A DNA stretch of 64,000 nt, taken from assembly GCF_002025205.1 (NCBI RefSeq), contig NZ_CP019947.1:1557501-1621500 (forward strand). Direction: 5' to 3'. The DNA is from Pseudomonas sp. CC6-YY-74. GTDB taxonomy: Bacteria > Pseudomonadota > Gammaproteobacteria > Pseudomonadales > Pseudomonadaceae. Positions within the stretch are counted from its first letter, which is position 1. The number at the start of each line of letters is the position of its first letter. The notes below the pieces were generated by a model, which saw only the letters and a program-made list of their open reading frames with translations, had not been told where the DNA came from and did no database searches. The position numbers and the translations under genes are program-made. Of the stretch, positions 18,846 to 26,894 are shown piece by piece.

Positions 18846-19938
18846 TGAACTGCTCCCCGTAGGTATTGAACCCTATGACTTGCTGGCTGCGCAGGAACGC
18901 CGAGACCGGCTCGACACCGCCGTCGTCCTCGATCTCCAGGCGCCGCAGAAAACAGTCGCAGCCGATGGTCAGCAGCAAGGGGCCGAGACGCTCGCGCAGA
19001 CCGTCGAACAGGCTTTCCAGGTTGGGCAATAGTGGCCCAGGGCGCATGGCGGTAAGGACGATGCCGTTCTCCACCGCACAATAGAAACTCAAGCTGAGGT
19101 CTTCATTGACCCGCTGGATCGAGCGCACGTAGTACTGGTCGCTGATGCGCACGGCCAGGGGATTGGCGGCGAACACCCGGTGATCGAGGGCCTCCAGTGG
19201 CACGCCGATCAACTCGGCGTATTCCTGCGCGGCCGGCGCCGCGTTCAGCTCGAATACGCGCCGGCTGGCGCTGTCGGCCCGGGTCACCACCAGTTTCTCG
19301 CCGCAAGGTTGGATGTGATGGGTGCTGAACACCTCGAAATCCAGCCAGGTGTTGAACAGCACCACCACCGCCGCACCGGTGTGGAACTGGCCGCCATAGT
19401 AGACATGGGTATGGGTCAGGTGGTTGTCGTCGCCGGCCGAACCGCCGAAATGCGGGATGCTGCCGAACGCCGCGCTGAGTGCGCCGAGCACCACCTCCTC
19501 GCGGCTGGACAAACCATCGAGCAGGGTCAGGGCGAAGCTGTGGCCCTTGATCGAAGCCAGCTCGTTGTTGCGGCAATCCTTGGCCAGACGTTCGACCAAC
19601 TGCTGGGCGTCGATCAGGCTGAAACGCTCCATTTCGTCGATCAACGCACTGGCAATCGAGAAGCTGCGGTGATCGAAACCCACCGCACTAACACAGCCAC
19701 GGCCGTAGCCATGCGGGGTGATTTCCCCGGCGCTGGTGCAGCCGATCAGGTTGATGCCGCCGAAGTACTGATCCAGCGCCTCACCGAGGCTTGCCAGGTC
19801 GTATTGCGCCGAACAGAAGAACAGCACGAAGCCCAGGTGCGGGTGAATCAGCTGGCGTGCCAACTCCTGCGCCACCAGTTCCACATCGGTGGCACTCGAG
19901 GTAGCGGTGACGACGCCTTCAGTCCGTTCCTGCTGCAT
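18784..19938 (-). CDS. FIST-domain sensory protein
   Basis: This 384-residue protein has FIST_N (INLIGCTSAGEITPHGYG; GGSAGDDNHL) and FIST_C (AAPAAQEYAELIG; GDS-like GCDCFLRRLEIED) domains, an intracellular sensor module that often binds small ligands and partners signalling proteins. It has no signal peptide or membrane helix. Its 3' end overlaps the hybrid kinase start by 62 bases, so it is likely a ligand-sensing partner of that kinase. The same pairing occurs near exaA in P. aeruginosa as far as I recall. Start MQQERTEG at 19938 follows GGGG; site F is 95 bp upstream. Confidence 0.88.
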   Translation of the reverse strand: MQQERTEGVVTATSSATDVELVAQELARQLIHPHLGFVLFFCSAQYDLASLGEALDQYFGGINLIGCTSAGEITPHGYGRGCVSAVGFDHRSFSIASALIDEMERFSLIDAQQLVERLAKDCRNNELASIKGHSFALTLLDGLSSREEVVLGALSAAFGSIPHFGGSAGDDNHLTHTHVYYGGQFHTGAAVVVLFNTWLDFEVFSTHHIQPCGEKLVVTRADSASRRVFELNAAPAAQEYAELIGVPLEALDHRVFAANPLAVRISDQYYVRSIQRVNEDLSLSFYCAVENGIVLTAMRPGPLLPNLESLFDGLRERLGPLLLTIGCDCFLRRLEIEDDGGVEPVSAFLRSQQVIGFNTYGEQFNGMHINQTFTGVAIGRPGRG

Positions 19939-20025
19939 AGCTTGCCCCAATAAAAAAACCACCTGGCATAGGGTTATTCTACGAAGCTCTCAGGTTTAGC
20001 CCCATGCAACTTGAGTCGCGCCGGC

Positions 20026-20040
20026 CTACTTCCTAAGTAG
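20026..20040 (-). promoter_or_regulatory. candidate quinoprotein-regulon operator, site F
   Basis: CTACTTCCTAAGTAG, two mismatches to the consensus but a clean palindrome of CTACTT and AAGTAG arms. The centre is about 95 bp upstream of the FIST gene start. Confidence 0.45.
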
Positions 20041-20194
20041 CGGTCCATCCCAGCGCACGGGTGCCGGGAAGTCGTTCGACAGTCAAGTCATCGCAGGCGT
20101 GACTATCACGTCGCTCACGTTCGCTGCCTTCGTAGGAGATCCTCCGTCGCGCAGCAAACTGGAGGCAATGGTGTCTGTCGGCTTGTGGGTACCT

Positions 20195-20286
20195 GTAGGA
20201 GCGGGCCATGCCCGCGAACCGCTGCAAGCGGTGTCCGGGAAAAATCGTCCGACAGACAGTCCATCGCGGGCATGGCCCGCTCCTAC
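20195..20286. repeat. inverted REP pair
   Basis: GTAGGAGCGGGCCATGCCCG at 20195 and its exact reverse complement ending at 20286 flank about 50 bases. This is a typical Pseudomonas REP doublet able to fold into a long cruciform. Confidence 0.9.
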
Positions 20287-20331
20287 GGACGGAGGACGCC
20301 GCATGCCCGCGAACGATGCTCGGTCCGCGTT

Positions 20332-20433
20332 CTAGATACAACGCCTGAGAATGACCGGCAGCACCACGAACAACGTGGTCACGATCAGCAGGATCAGCAG
20401 GATCAGCAACAGTTCCAGGCTGTAGATGAGCAT
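20332..20433 (-). CDS. 33-aa hydrophobic membrane peptide
   Basis: ATG at 20433 is preceded by GTGGAGGTGTGC, a very strong ribosome site, and TAG is at 20332. The peptide is MLIYSLELLLILLILLIVTT followed by a hydrophobic stretch and an RRCI tail: one long helix with positive charges at the C-terminus. It begins 20 bases after the porin terminator hairpin. The repeated LLILL run comes from a short tandem GATCAGCAG motif. Family not recognised; expression needs read-through or a local promoter. Confidence 0.5.
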   Translation of the reverse strand: MLIYSLELLLILLILLIVTTLFVVLPVILRRCI

Positions 20434-20452
20434 GCACACCTCCACAAAAATG

Positions 20453-20476
20453 CCGGGCAGGGTCTCCCCTGCCCGG
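20453..20476 (-). terminator. terminator of the porin gene
   Basis: CCGGGCAGGG-TCTC-CCCTGCCCGG, a perfect 10-bp stem followed on the minus strand by CATTTTTG. Located 15 bases after the porin stop. Confidence 0.85.
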
Positions 20477-20490
20477 CTCGTCCCCAGGTC

Positions 20491-21672
20491 TTACCAGTTC
20501 AGCACGGCACCGACGGCTAAGGTGTTGGTGTCTTCATTCAGACCGCTGCCGGTGGCGGCATCGATCTGGTACTGGTTGTACTCGGCGACCAGCATGAGGT
20601 TGTCATTGATGGTGCGAAAGTAGGCGACGCCACGGGTTTCGTAGTCGGCCGCAGTACCCAGACCGTTGCCGTCATCCTCGGTCTTGCCATAGGACAGCGC
20701 CACGCGGTTCTTACCGAAGGTGTAGGAGCCCTGCAGCAAGTAGCCGTCGCTGTCGATTTCACGCAGGGTCGGCTCACCGGCGTTGTTGGTGAAGAAGGGG
20801 TTCATGCCTTCGGCCTGGAAGCCCGAAGCGGTCAGGGAAACGCCGCCCATCTTGGCCTGCACGCCATAGCCGACGCCCTGTGAAGTCACGGTATCGACGC
20901 TGTTGTCGGTGCTTTCCGAGGACTGGTAGGCACCGTTGAGCCAGGAATAGATGGTCGCGCCGGCAAGATCGAACTGGTAGCTGACTTCCGACTCGAAGCG
21001 TGGCTGATCCTGATAGGACTTGCCGGCGCCATCGTCACTGGTGTCCACCGGGTCCATGATGCCAACGGCAAGATTCAGACCTTCGGCCAGACCGTTGTTG
21101 CGGTAGGTGATCTGCGCGGTCGGGAACGGGTACGGGTAGCCGGTGCCGATATTGCCGAACGATACGCCGCCGCCATCGACCAGGCCCAGGGTATCGCTGA
21201 CGTTGCCGTAACCCGCCAGCATCTCGTCGCGGAAGATGTTCGAGCGTGAGAACAGACCGAAGTCCTTACCCACCAGCACTTCGCCCCACTCAGGACTGGC
21301 GACGGTACCGTAGAACTGGCGTACGTCGATGGCGGTGGCGGTGCCATTGGTTTCACTGTCGTTGATCGTCACCCAGAACGAAGAACGGCCACCGAGCTTG
21401 AGGTCGTCGATCTGCTTGCCGAAGTTGAAGCCTATCCAGTTCGGCAGGAAGCCCATCTTCACCCGCGCCTGGCGGCGGTCAAACTGCTCACCATCGCGAT
21501 CGACATCGCTGTTCACATAGAAGGCGTTGACGTAACCGTCAGTGGAGAAGGTGGTGCCGTCCTGGTCATACAGGACGATTTCCGCGGCCGCTTGCTGGGC
21601 TGTTGCCAGGGCGACGGCGGCAGTCAGAGCCAGAGGCAGGAATCGGGTGTTGGCGATCTTCTTGTTGTGCAT
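20491..21672 (-). CDS. outer-membrane porin (Gram-negative general porin type)
   Basis: This 393-residue protein has a signal peptide ending at QQAAA-E and a beta-barrel pattern of alternating strands, with loops rich in Asp, Gly and Asn. It ends in an aromatic residue (VGAVLNW), as outer-membrane barrels do for BAM recognition. It resembles the Porin_4 class rather than OprD. Its place between the FIST/kinase unit and pqqF suggests it may admit alcohols or other substrates of the quinoprotein system, but nothing in the sequence sets its specificity. It has its own terminator, so it is probably monocistronic. Confidence 0.85.
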   Translation of the reverse strand: MHNKKIANTRFLPLALTAAVALATAQQAAAEIVLYDQDGTTFSTDGYVNAFYVNSDVDRDGEQFDRRQARVKMGFLPNWIGFNFGKQIDDLKLGGRSSFWVTINDSETNGTATAIDVRQFYGTVASPEWGEVLVGKDFGLFSRSNIFRDEMLAGYGNVSDTLGLVDGGGVSFGNIGTGYPYPFPTAQITYRNNGLAEGLNLAVGIMDPVDTSDDGAGKSYQDQPRFESEVSYQFDLAGATIYSWLNGAYQSSESTDNSVDTVTSQGVGYGVQAKMGGVSLTASGFQAEGMNPFFTNNAGEPTLREIDSDGYLLQGSYTFGKNRVALSYGKTEDDGNGLGTAADYETRGVAYFRTINDNLMLVAEYNQYQIDAATGSGLNEDTNTLAVGAVLNW

Positions 21673-21941
21673 AACGCTCTCCGCTTGGGGGGATGACCGC
21701 GAGGTCAGTCGTGTCGGAGGCGATTATCGAAAAGCATGGCGCTCGGCCATACGCTGCTATGGCGCTGAATAACTGCTGCTTTGGCCGGGCGCAACGGCGC
21801 ACACAATTAGACGTAAGACCTGGCCAGACCACGGAGCAAGCCAAAGGTCGTAGGCCTTTACGCCGCGGCGCACGCGGACCTGCCGGCGGATCGACGACCG
21901 GCCTGATAGTGGCGAAGAGAGAGGAGAAGCGGCGCAGTTGA

Positions 21942-24500
21942 TCAGCTAGGCGATGACCAGCCGACCGCCGGTTTGGCGGCGGTGGCCAGCACTCGCCAAC
22001 TGCCCTGGGCCTGGCTCAGTTGACGATGCGCGGCCAGTAACTGCGGCCGTTCGAGCACGGCCAGGCCCTGCAACACGGCCGTCTCGTGCGCCGCGGACAA
22101 ACCGGCCAGATGCGCCTGCCAGTGCTGTTCGGCCAGATCCTGCGGGCTACTGGGCGCCTGCCGACTGAGCTCGGCGGCCGTCAGCGCCAGATCCTGATCG
22201 TCCAGGGCGGCCAGACGCTCGCCCTGGGTCTGGAGAAACGCCTCGATATGCCCGAGAATTTGCTCCGCCGACGCATGCGGCGACTGCACGACAAACACAA
22301 TGCCGCGATGCGCCTGCACCTGACGGAATCCGCAATACACCGCATAGCCCAGTTGCAACTCGCTGCGCAGCCGCTGGTAAAACGCGCCCTGGCAGAACTG
22401 CGCGAGCAATCGCCACGCGGCCTCGGTCGCTGCATCCGCGGCCGGTAACGGGCAGAACAGCAGCAACGCCGCTTCGCTGCAATCGATGGCGGCGTCCTGC
22501 CAGTAACGCCCAGCGGGGCCCATTGCAGGCGGCTCTGGCGGATTCAGCGGCGCTACCGAGCTGAACAATCGTTCGATCTCGGCTTGGTCGGCAGCAGCCA
22601 TCCCCACGCCCAGGCCGTCAAAGCGCGCCAGTCGGTAGCACTCATGCAGGCGTTGCGCGGTCAACGCGGCGCACTCGCGCCCGGGCGCAGCGATCAACTC
22701 GGGCAAACGTTCGAGCAGCTGCCTAAATGGCATCTCGGCTTGCGCCTGAATGGCAGCCTGCCGAGCCTCGCGCGGCCCTTGTTGCCAGGCCACGAGGGCA
22801 GGACAAAGCAGCGCCGCCAGCACCTGCTGCACGACCGCAGGCAACAAACCGGCAGATCCTTGCAGCGACAGTTGCCAGCCATCGTCGCGAGCGGTCAATT
22901 GCACTGCGACCCCGACCTCCGCCGCATCGGCTTCGAGGGTTCGCAATGCCACCCGCAACAGCGCCTGCAACTCGCCAGCGTCGACCCGCTCGGCCAGCCA
23001 GCAGCGCCAATAGAGCCTGGCTTGCCCAGCAACACCCGGAGCGCCCTCCCCTGTGGCGGGAACTGGCAACCAGCGCATCCGGAGCGCAATGCCAAGGGCT
23101 GGCATTGCCACAGTTGCAGGATCGAAAAATGGATTGGCCGGCGGCAACTGCCACGCCCAGGTGCAAGGCGCTGCGCTGACCGGCGGCGTCTCCTGCATCT
23201 GCAAGGCAAAGCCAGGAGCCGGCCAACTGGGCATTGGCCGGGTGCTGGCGAACAGTTGCAGCAGACGCCGGGCGTCCTGCATCTGCGCCAACAGCCCCGC
23301 CAGCGCGGCCTGCCCTGCCCCGCTCAAGCCAGCGTCCGGGGTCCAACCCGCCGCCAGACAATCCTGCCAATGACGCGCCAGGGCCAGCGCCTGCATGCTG
23401 TGCAGGCGCTGTCCCTGGATCGCCCGATAGCGCTCGTACAAAAACCCACCCTGATCGGCACCCGCAAAGAAGCCCAACCAGCCCAGCACGGCAGCCACAA
23501 CTGCGGCCTGGGTTGCGGCCGCCTCAGCGCCGCCAGCAAAGCTCAGCAGCAACATGGCCTGATCGGCGTAGCGATACACCACCCGCACCTGCAGCCCTTG
23601 GCACAGTTGCGCCTCGCGCAAGCCAGCGAGCAAACCCGCCGGCGCCTCTGAGCGCAGCCAGGTCTGCAGATAATCCAGAGCTTGATCCAAGCCAGGCTCT
23701 GTCCACTCAAGGACGAAGCCCAACTGCAGGGATGGCGCACCGCCAGGCAGGGTCATGCGCAACTGCTGCACGCTCAGCGGTAATAACGGTGCCGGGGACG
23801 ATTGCCGCTGCTGGCCCCGCCCCGGCAAGGCTGCAGCGTGGCGCTGAACCAGTTCATCCAACTCATCGAATGTCTGCGGACCAACCACCATCAGCGACAG
23901 TTGTCCGGCCTGGTAGAAACGCTGGTGAAACGCTTGCAGCGCCTGCTGGAAGGCGGCCTGCTCGACGGCCAAGCTGTCACGATTACCGGCCTGGAAAGCC
24001 GCGAACCGGTGCCCGACCGGCAACGCCTGACCCAGCGCCACCGCCACCAGGGTGTCGGGATCCTGGCCGCGGGCGAGGAACTCGGCATGCACCACCTCAC
24101 GCTCGCGCAACTGCGCCGCCTGATCCAGCAGCGGATGGGCCAGCATATCGAGCAAGCGGGCCAAGGCCTCGTCGAGCCGATCCGCCGGCACCTCGCAGAA
24201 ATAATCGGTGTGACGCGCCTGGGTCGAAGCATTGACCTGCCCGCCGCAGGCCTGCACGAACGCCATCAGACTCTGCTCGACGGCATAAGCACTGCTGCCG
24301 AGAAACAGCAGGTGCTCGAGAAAATGCGCCATGCCGGGGTAATCCTCCGGCTCATCATGGCTGCCGGCCGCAACCCGCACGCTGATCGCTGCCTTGGCCG
24401 TATCCGGCAAGCTGAGGATGGCCACCTGCAGCCCGTTAGCCAACTGCCGACATTCGGGCTGGGTAACATTGAGCGACGGCAAGTTACAGACGGCAGGCAT
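21942..24500 (-). CDS. pqqF: PQQ biosynthesis peptidase PqqF (M16 family)
   Basis: This protein of about 852 residues is a zinc peptidase of the insulinase family that trims the PqqA precursor so PQQ can be made. The inverted zinc motif is His59-Phe-Leu-Glu62-His63 in MAHFLEHLLF, with the distal glutamate in REREVVHAEF. PqqF-specific context (DYPGMAHFLEHLLFLGS; ARHTDYFCEVPADRLDEAL) is clear. ATG at 24500 is chosen; an earlier ATG at 24539 is in frame but both ribosome sites are weak. No pqqA-E genes lie in the window, as in other Pseudomonas where pqqF is separate. An IS relic lies directly upstream. Confidence 0.88.
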   Translation of the reverse strand: MPAVCNLPSLNVTQPECRQLANGLQVAILSLPDTAKAAISVRVAAGSHDEPEDYPGMAHFLEHLLFLGSSAYAVEQSLMAFVQACGGQVNASTQARHTDYFCEVPADRLDEALARLLDMLAHPLLDQAAQLREREVVHAEFLARGQDPDTLVAVALGQALPVGHRFAAFQAGNRDSLAVEQAAFQQALQAFHQRFYQAGQLSLMVVGPQTFDELDELVQRHAAALPGRGQQRQSSPAPLLPLSVQQLRMTLPGGAPSLQLGFVLEWTEPGLDQALDYLQTWLRSEAPAGLLAGLREAQLCQGLQVRVVYRYADQAMLLLSFAGGAEAAATQAAVVAAVLGWLGFFAGADQGGFLYERYRAIQGQRLHSMQALALARHWQDCLAAGWTPDAGLSGAGQAALAGLLAQMQDARRLLQLFASTRPMPSWPAPGFALQMQETPPVSAAPCTWAWQLPPANPFFDPATVAMPALGIALRMRWLPVPATGEGAPGVAGQARLYWRCWLAERVDAGELQALLRVALRTLEADAAEVGVAVQLTARDDGWQLSLQGSAGLLPAVVQQVLAALLCPALVAWQQGPREARQAAIQAQAEMPFRQLLERLPELIAAPGRECAALTAQRLHECYRLARFDGLGVGMAAADQAEIERLFSSVAPLNPPEPPAMGPAGRYWQDAAIDCSEAALLLFCPLPAADAATEAAWRLLAQFCQGAFYQRLRSELQLGYAVYCGFRQVQAHRGIVFVVQSPHASAEQILGHIEAFLQTQGERLAALDDQDLALTAAELSRQAPSSPQDLAEQHWQAHLAGLSAAHETAVLQGLAVLERPQLLAAHRQLSQAQGSWRVLATAAKPAVGWSSPS

Positions 24501-24654
24501 AGCAAGACTCGACTCTGGCAGGTTTCGGCACTTCAGCATCAATCACCAGCTAACTGAAGGGCAATAGTGCTTTGGAAGTAGCTGTATCCGGACAAAGTCC
24601 AAGCGAATTGCCTCGCGAACTCAACGATTGGCCAAATTGTCAGGCACCGAGCGG

Positions 24655-25080
24655 GTCTATAGGAGGCGCGTGTCGACAAGAAGCACATAGCAGAACTTGA
24701 GCGCGAGCTGCGGCGCAAAGGCAAGGCACTGGCGGAAACCGCTGCGATCTTGGTGCTGCGAAAAAACATGAATGCCTTCTGGGGGAACGACAACGAGGAC
24801 GTTTGACCGCGCTGCCGGAACGGCAACAATTCGTTGAACGGTTTAACCATGCTGTCGCTTCTGGTGCGCGCAAGGCGGTGGCCGGCGCAGGGATCGGACT
24901 GTCGCTGCGCAGCCTGCAACGCTGGGCACTAACGCCGGCCATACAAGCCAATGAGCGCACCACCACGCTACGCCCACGACGGCTCAATGCCCTGAGTGAG
25001 GACGCGCGCCGTGCCATCCTGGATGTCTGCAACAGCGCGCCTTTTGCCAATTCGCCACCCAGCCAGATCGTGCCAAATCG
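24655..25080 (+). mobile_element. relic of an IS3-type transposase (orfA end and orfB start)
   Basis: The orfA tail reads IAELERELRRKGKALAETAA and then ILVLRKNMNAFWGNDNEDV, ending in TGA at about 24804. The orfB start follows in another frame (LTALPERQQFVERFNHAVAS, then GARKAVAGAGIGLSLRSLQRW, NALSEDARRAILDVCNSAPF and PPSQIVP). This orfA/orfB layout and the LRSLQRW..PPSQIVP series are typical of a subgroup of IS3-family transposases. The DDE catalytic core and both ends are missing, so it is immobile. Confidence 0.7.
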
Positions 25081-25229
25081 ACCCACAGTAGCCTTTCGAG
25101 ATGCATGAGAAGTAAATCAGGCCCCATTTTCCTGCAGGCCTAGCCGACATTTTGGCTGCTGCTCGACCGGCTTCGCTTTAGCCGTATGCCCCGGTGCAGC
25201 GCAGCGCACAGCAGGCTAACTAGCATCCT

Positions 25230-25808
25230 TCAAAGCGCCGTCGCCAATCTGGCGGCACTGCTCAGCCAGCGTTGCTGCTCGGCTGCTGTCGAACCAATCA
25301 CCGGACCAAAAGTGGCGACCTTAACCGGGCTAATACCGCAGAACTCCAATGTGGTCTTCTTCATTTGCACAATACCGGGCATCCGATAGACCCAGCGAAA
25401 ATACCAAGGAGGCGTGTCCATCGTGACCAGCAACTGCGCCGTGCGGCCCACTAGCAGTTTGTCAGGGAAGGCTGAACCGGCACGGTATTTAAATGCAAAG
25501 CCAGGTAACAGGATGCGATCGAGAAAGCCCTTCAATAGGGCAGGTACACTGCCCCACCAAATCGGATAAACCAATACCAGATGCTCGGCCCACAGGATCG
25601 ACTCCTGCGCAGCCAGTAAATCTGGCTCCAACTCCTGAATACGCTGATAACCCTCATGCAGGATTGGCTCGAAGGCCACGTCTGCTAACCGCAAGATGCG
25701 CACGTTATGCCCAGCCTCAGTGGCCGCTGCCGCATAGCTGTCACTCAGCCCTGCACACAAACTGCTTGCTGCCGAATGACCTAAAATTACCAGTACTTGC
25801 TTCGCCAT
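25230..25808 (-). CDS. NAD(P)H:quinone oxidoreductase, flavodoxin-like fold
   Basis: This 192-residue protein belongs to the Flavodoxin_2 family of FMN/FAD quinone reductases (KefF, NQO1, MdaB class), which make two-electron reductions of quinones and protect against redox cycling. Visible motifs are VLVILGHSAASSL (phosphate loop region), LVYPIWWGSVPALLKGFLDR (the hallmark WW..P..LKG..D) and a C-terminal CGI. ATG at 25808 lies 8 bases after GGAG; an earlier GTG is too close to it. A broken MerR-type regulator lies just upstream on the same strand, probably its former controller. Confidence 0.85.
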   Translation of the reverse strand: MAKQVLVILGHSAASSLCAGLSDSYAAAATEAGHNVRILRLADVAFEPILHEGYQRIQELEPDLLAAQESILWAEHLVLVYPIWWGSVPALLKGFLDRILLPGFAFKYRAGSAFPDKLLVGRTAQLLVTMDTPPWYFRWVYRMPGIVQMKKTTLEFCGISPVKVATFGPVIGSTAAEQQRWLSSAARLATAL

Positions 25809-25874
25809 CTCGCTCACTCCAAAACATAAGTCCAGAGTGTAAAGTCTGCCCCTAATGGCAGAGTCAAGCAGACT

Positions 25875-26240
25875 TTAGCGGGCACTCACCGGCACTACAG
25901 AGCACTGCTGAGTTAACGACTGCGCCGCGTCGGCAGCGGCCAAACAACTGACAATCTCACCTGCGACCAGCAGAAATTTGCCATCCAGCGCCTGCAAGCG
26001 CGCAATCTCGGCACTCACACTCACACTCACACTCACACTCACACTCAACCGCTTAGCGTCGATCGCCGCTGCGAACGCTAGTCAGTCCGGCTCCCCCGTG
26101 CGCCCGGCCAATAGCGGCGCAAGTTCGGCCAAGCGAAAGCCCAGGCCTTGCGTCCGCTTAATCAACTGAATCAGCAACAGCTCATTGGCCGCATAAACTC
26201 TATACGAACCCAAGCGCGGCACTGGATCGCCCCTAGTTTC
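25875..26240 (-). pseudogene. decayed MerR-family regulator with hexamer expansion
   Basis: On the minus strand one frame reads PRLGSYRVYAANELLLIQLI then KRTQGLGFRLAELAPLLAGR, as in the MerR winged helix region, then a TGA stop, then AFAAAIDAKRLSVSVSVSVS, SAEIARLQALDGKFLLVAGE and a natural-looking end. The N-terminal helix-turn-helix is missing, an in-frame TGA interrupts it, and a 6-base repeat expanded in the coiled-coil part into a (Ser-Val) run. The upstream position suggests that it once regulated the quinone reductase. Confidence 0.65.
26012..26047. repeat. hexanucleotide microsatellite, six copies of CACTCA
   Basis: Six exact tandem copies of CACTCA within the MerR relic. Because the unit is a multiple of three it keeps frame and codes for a repeated Ser-Val pair on the minus strand. 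Confidence 0.95.
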
Positions 26241-26247
26241 CTAGACG

Positions 26248-26503
26248 TTTACCAACGTCGGCTCTGGCTCGGGTCTGGACGTTCGTGACCGGCGGCTGCC
26301 GACCCAATAGCTGCCTATGACGACAGGCAGGTACCGGCCCGGAGTAGGCATTCGAAATTCTCTACGCAAACAGGCGCGGACTCGTAGCACTGCTTCGCCT
26401 CGTCTACGAGTAAGCAGTGCTTCTTCTTTTGTTCGGCGCTTGCCTTACTCTGAAAGTTGAGCAGGCCAGAAACTGCATAAGAACCTGCGCGCAGCAAATT
26501 GAA
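26248..26503. other. intergenic region with interleaved inverted repeats
   Basis: No gene recognised. The region contains two overlapping arm pairs at 26381-26420 (CTCGTAG/CTACGAG and GCACTGCTT/AAGCAGTGC), followed on the plus strand by TTCTTCTTTT. The interleaved order could form a pseudoknot, or the outer pair alone could act as a terminator. Confidence 0.5.
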
Positions 26504-26857
26504 CTACTGAGAAATGGCAGCGATCACCGAAATTTCTACCAGCAGCTCGGGGCTGGCCATCTTGGCCTCGACACAGGCTCGCGCAGGGGCGAAGCCTGGC
26601 GGAACCCAGCTGTCCCATACGCCGTTCATCTCGGCAAACAGGCTCATATCTTTCAGGTAGATGGTGGCGGACAGCAGCTGTTCACGATTGCTGCCGACCG
26701 ACGCCAGCAGCGTATCGACCTTGGCCAGCATGGTCCGGGTTTGCTCCTGAATGCCCGCACTGCGGTCTTCTGCCACCTGCCCGCACAAATAGGCGGTCTG
26801 GTTATGCACCACGACTCGGCTCATCCGCGCAGCTGTTTCATATCGGCTAATGCTCAT
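26504..26857 (-). CDS. RidA (YjgF/YER057c/UK114) family enamine/imine deaminase
   Basis: This 117-residue cytoplasmic protein fits the trimeric RidA family, which hydrolyses reactive enamine/imine intermediates released by amino acid dehydrogenases and PLP enzymes. Family features: [47 protein letters not shown] and the C-terminal [19 protein letters not shown] with the key Arg and Glu. ATG at 26857 follows AAGGA by 7 bases. Its position as the last gene of the dehydrogenase operon suggests that it deals with the imine product of that enzyme. Confidence 0.88.
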   Translation of the reverse strand: MSISRYETAARMSRVVVHNQTAYLCGQVAEDRSAGIQEQTRTMLAKVDTLLASVGSNREQLLSATIYLKDMSLFAEMNGVWDSWVPPGFAPARACVEAKMASPELLVEISVIAAISQ

Positions 26858-26894
26858 CGCTTTTCCTTTTGGAGTTCCATGTTGAAATGACTGG

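Noticed and set aside
24561..24580. Possible seventh copy of the palindrome upstream of pqqF (TAGTGCTTTGGAAGTAG)
   Set aside because: It has two extra bases between the arms and several mismatches, so it does not fit the fixed 15-bp form; may still be a degenerate site.
26012..26047. Tandem hexamer considered as CRISPR-like
   Set aside because: No spacers; it is a simple microsatellite.
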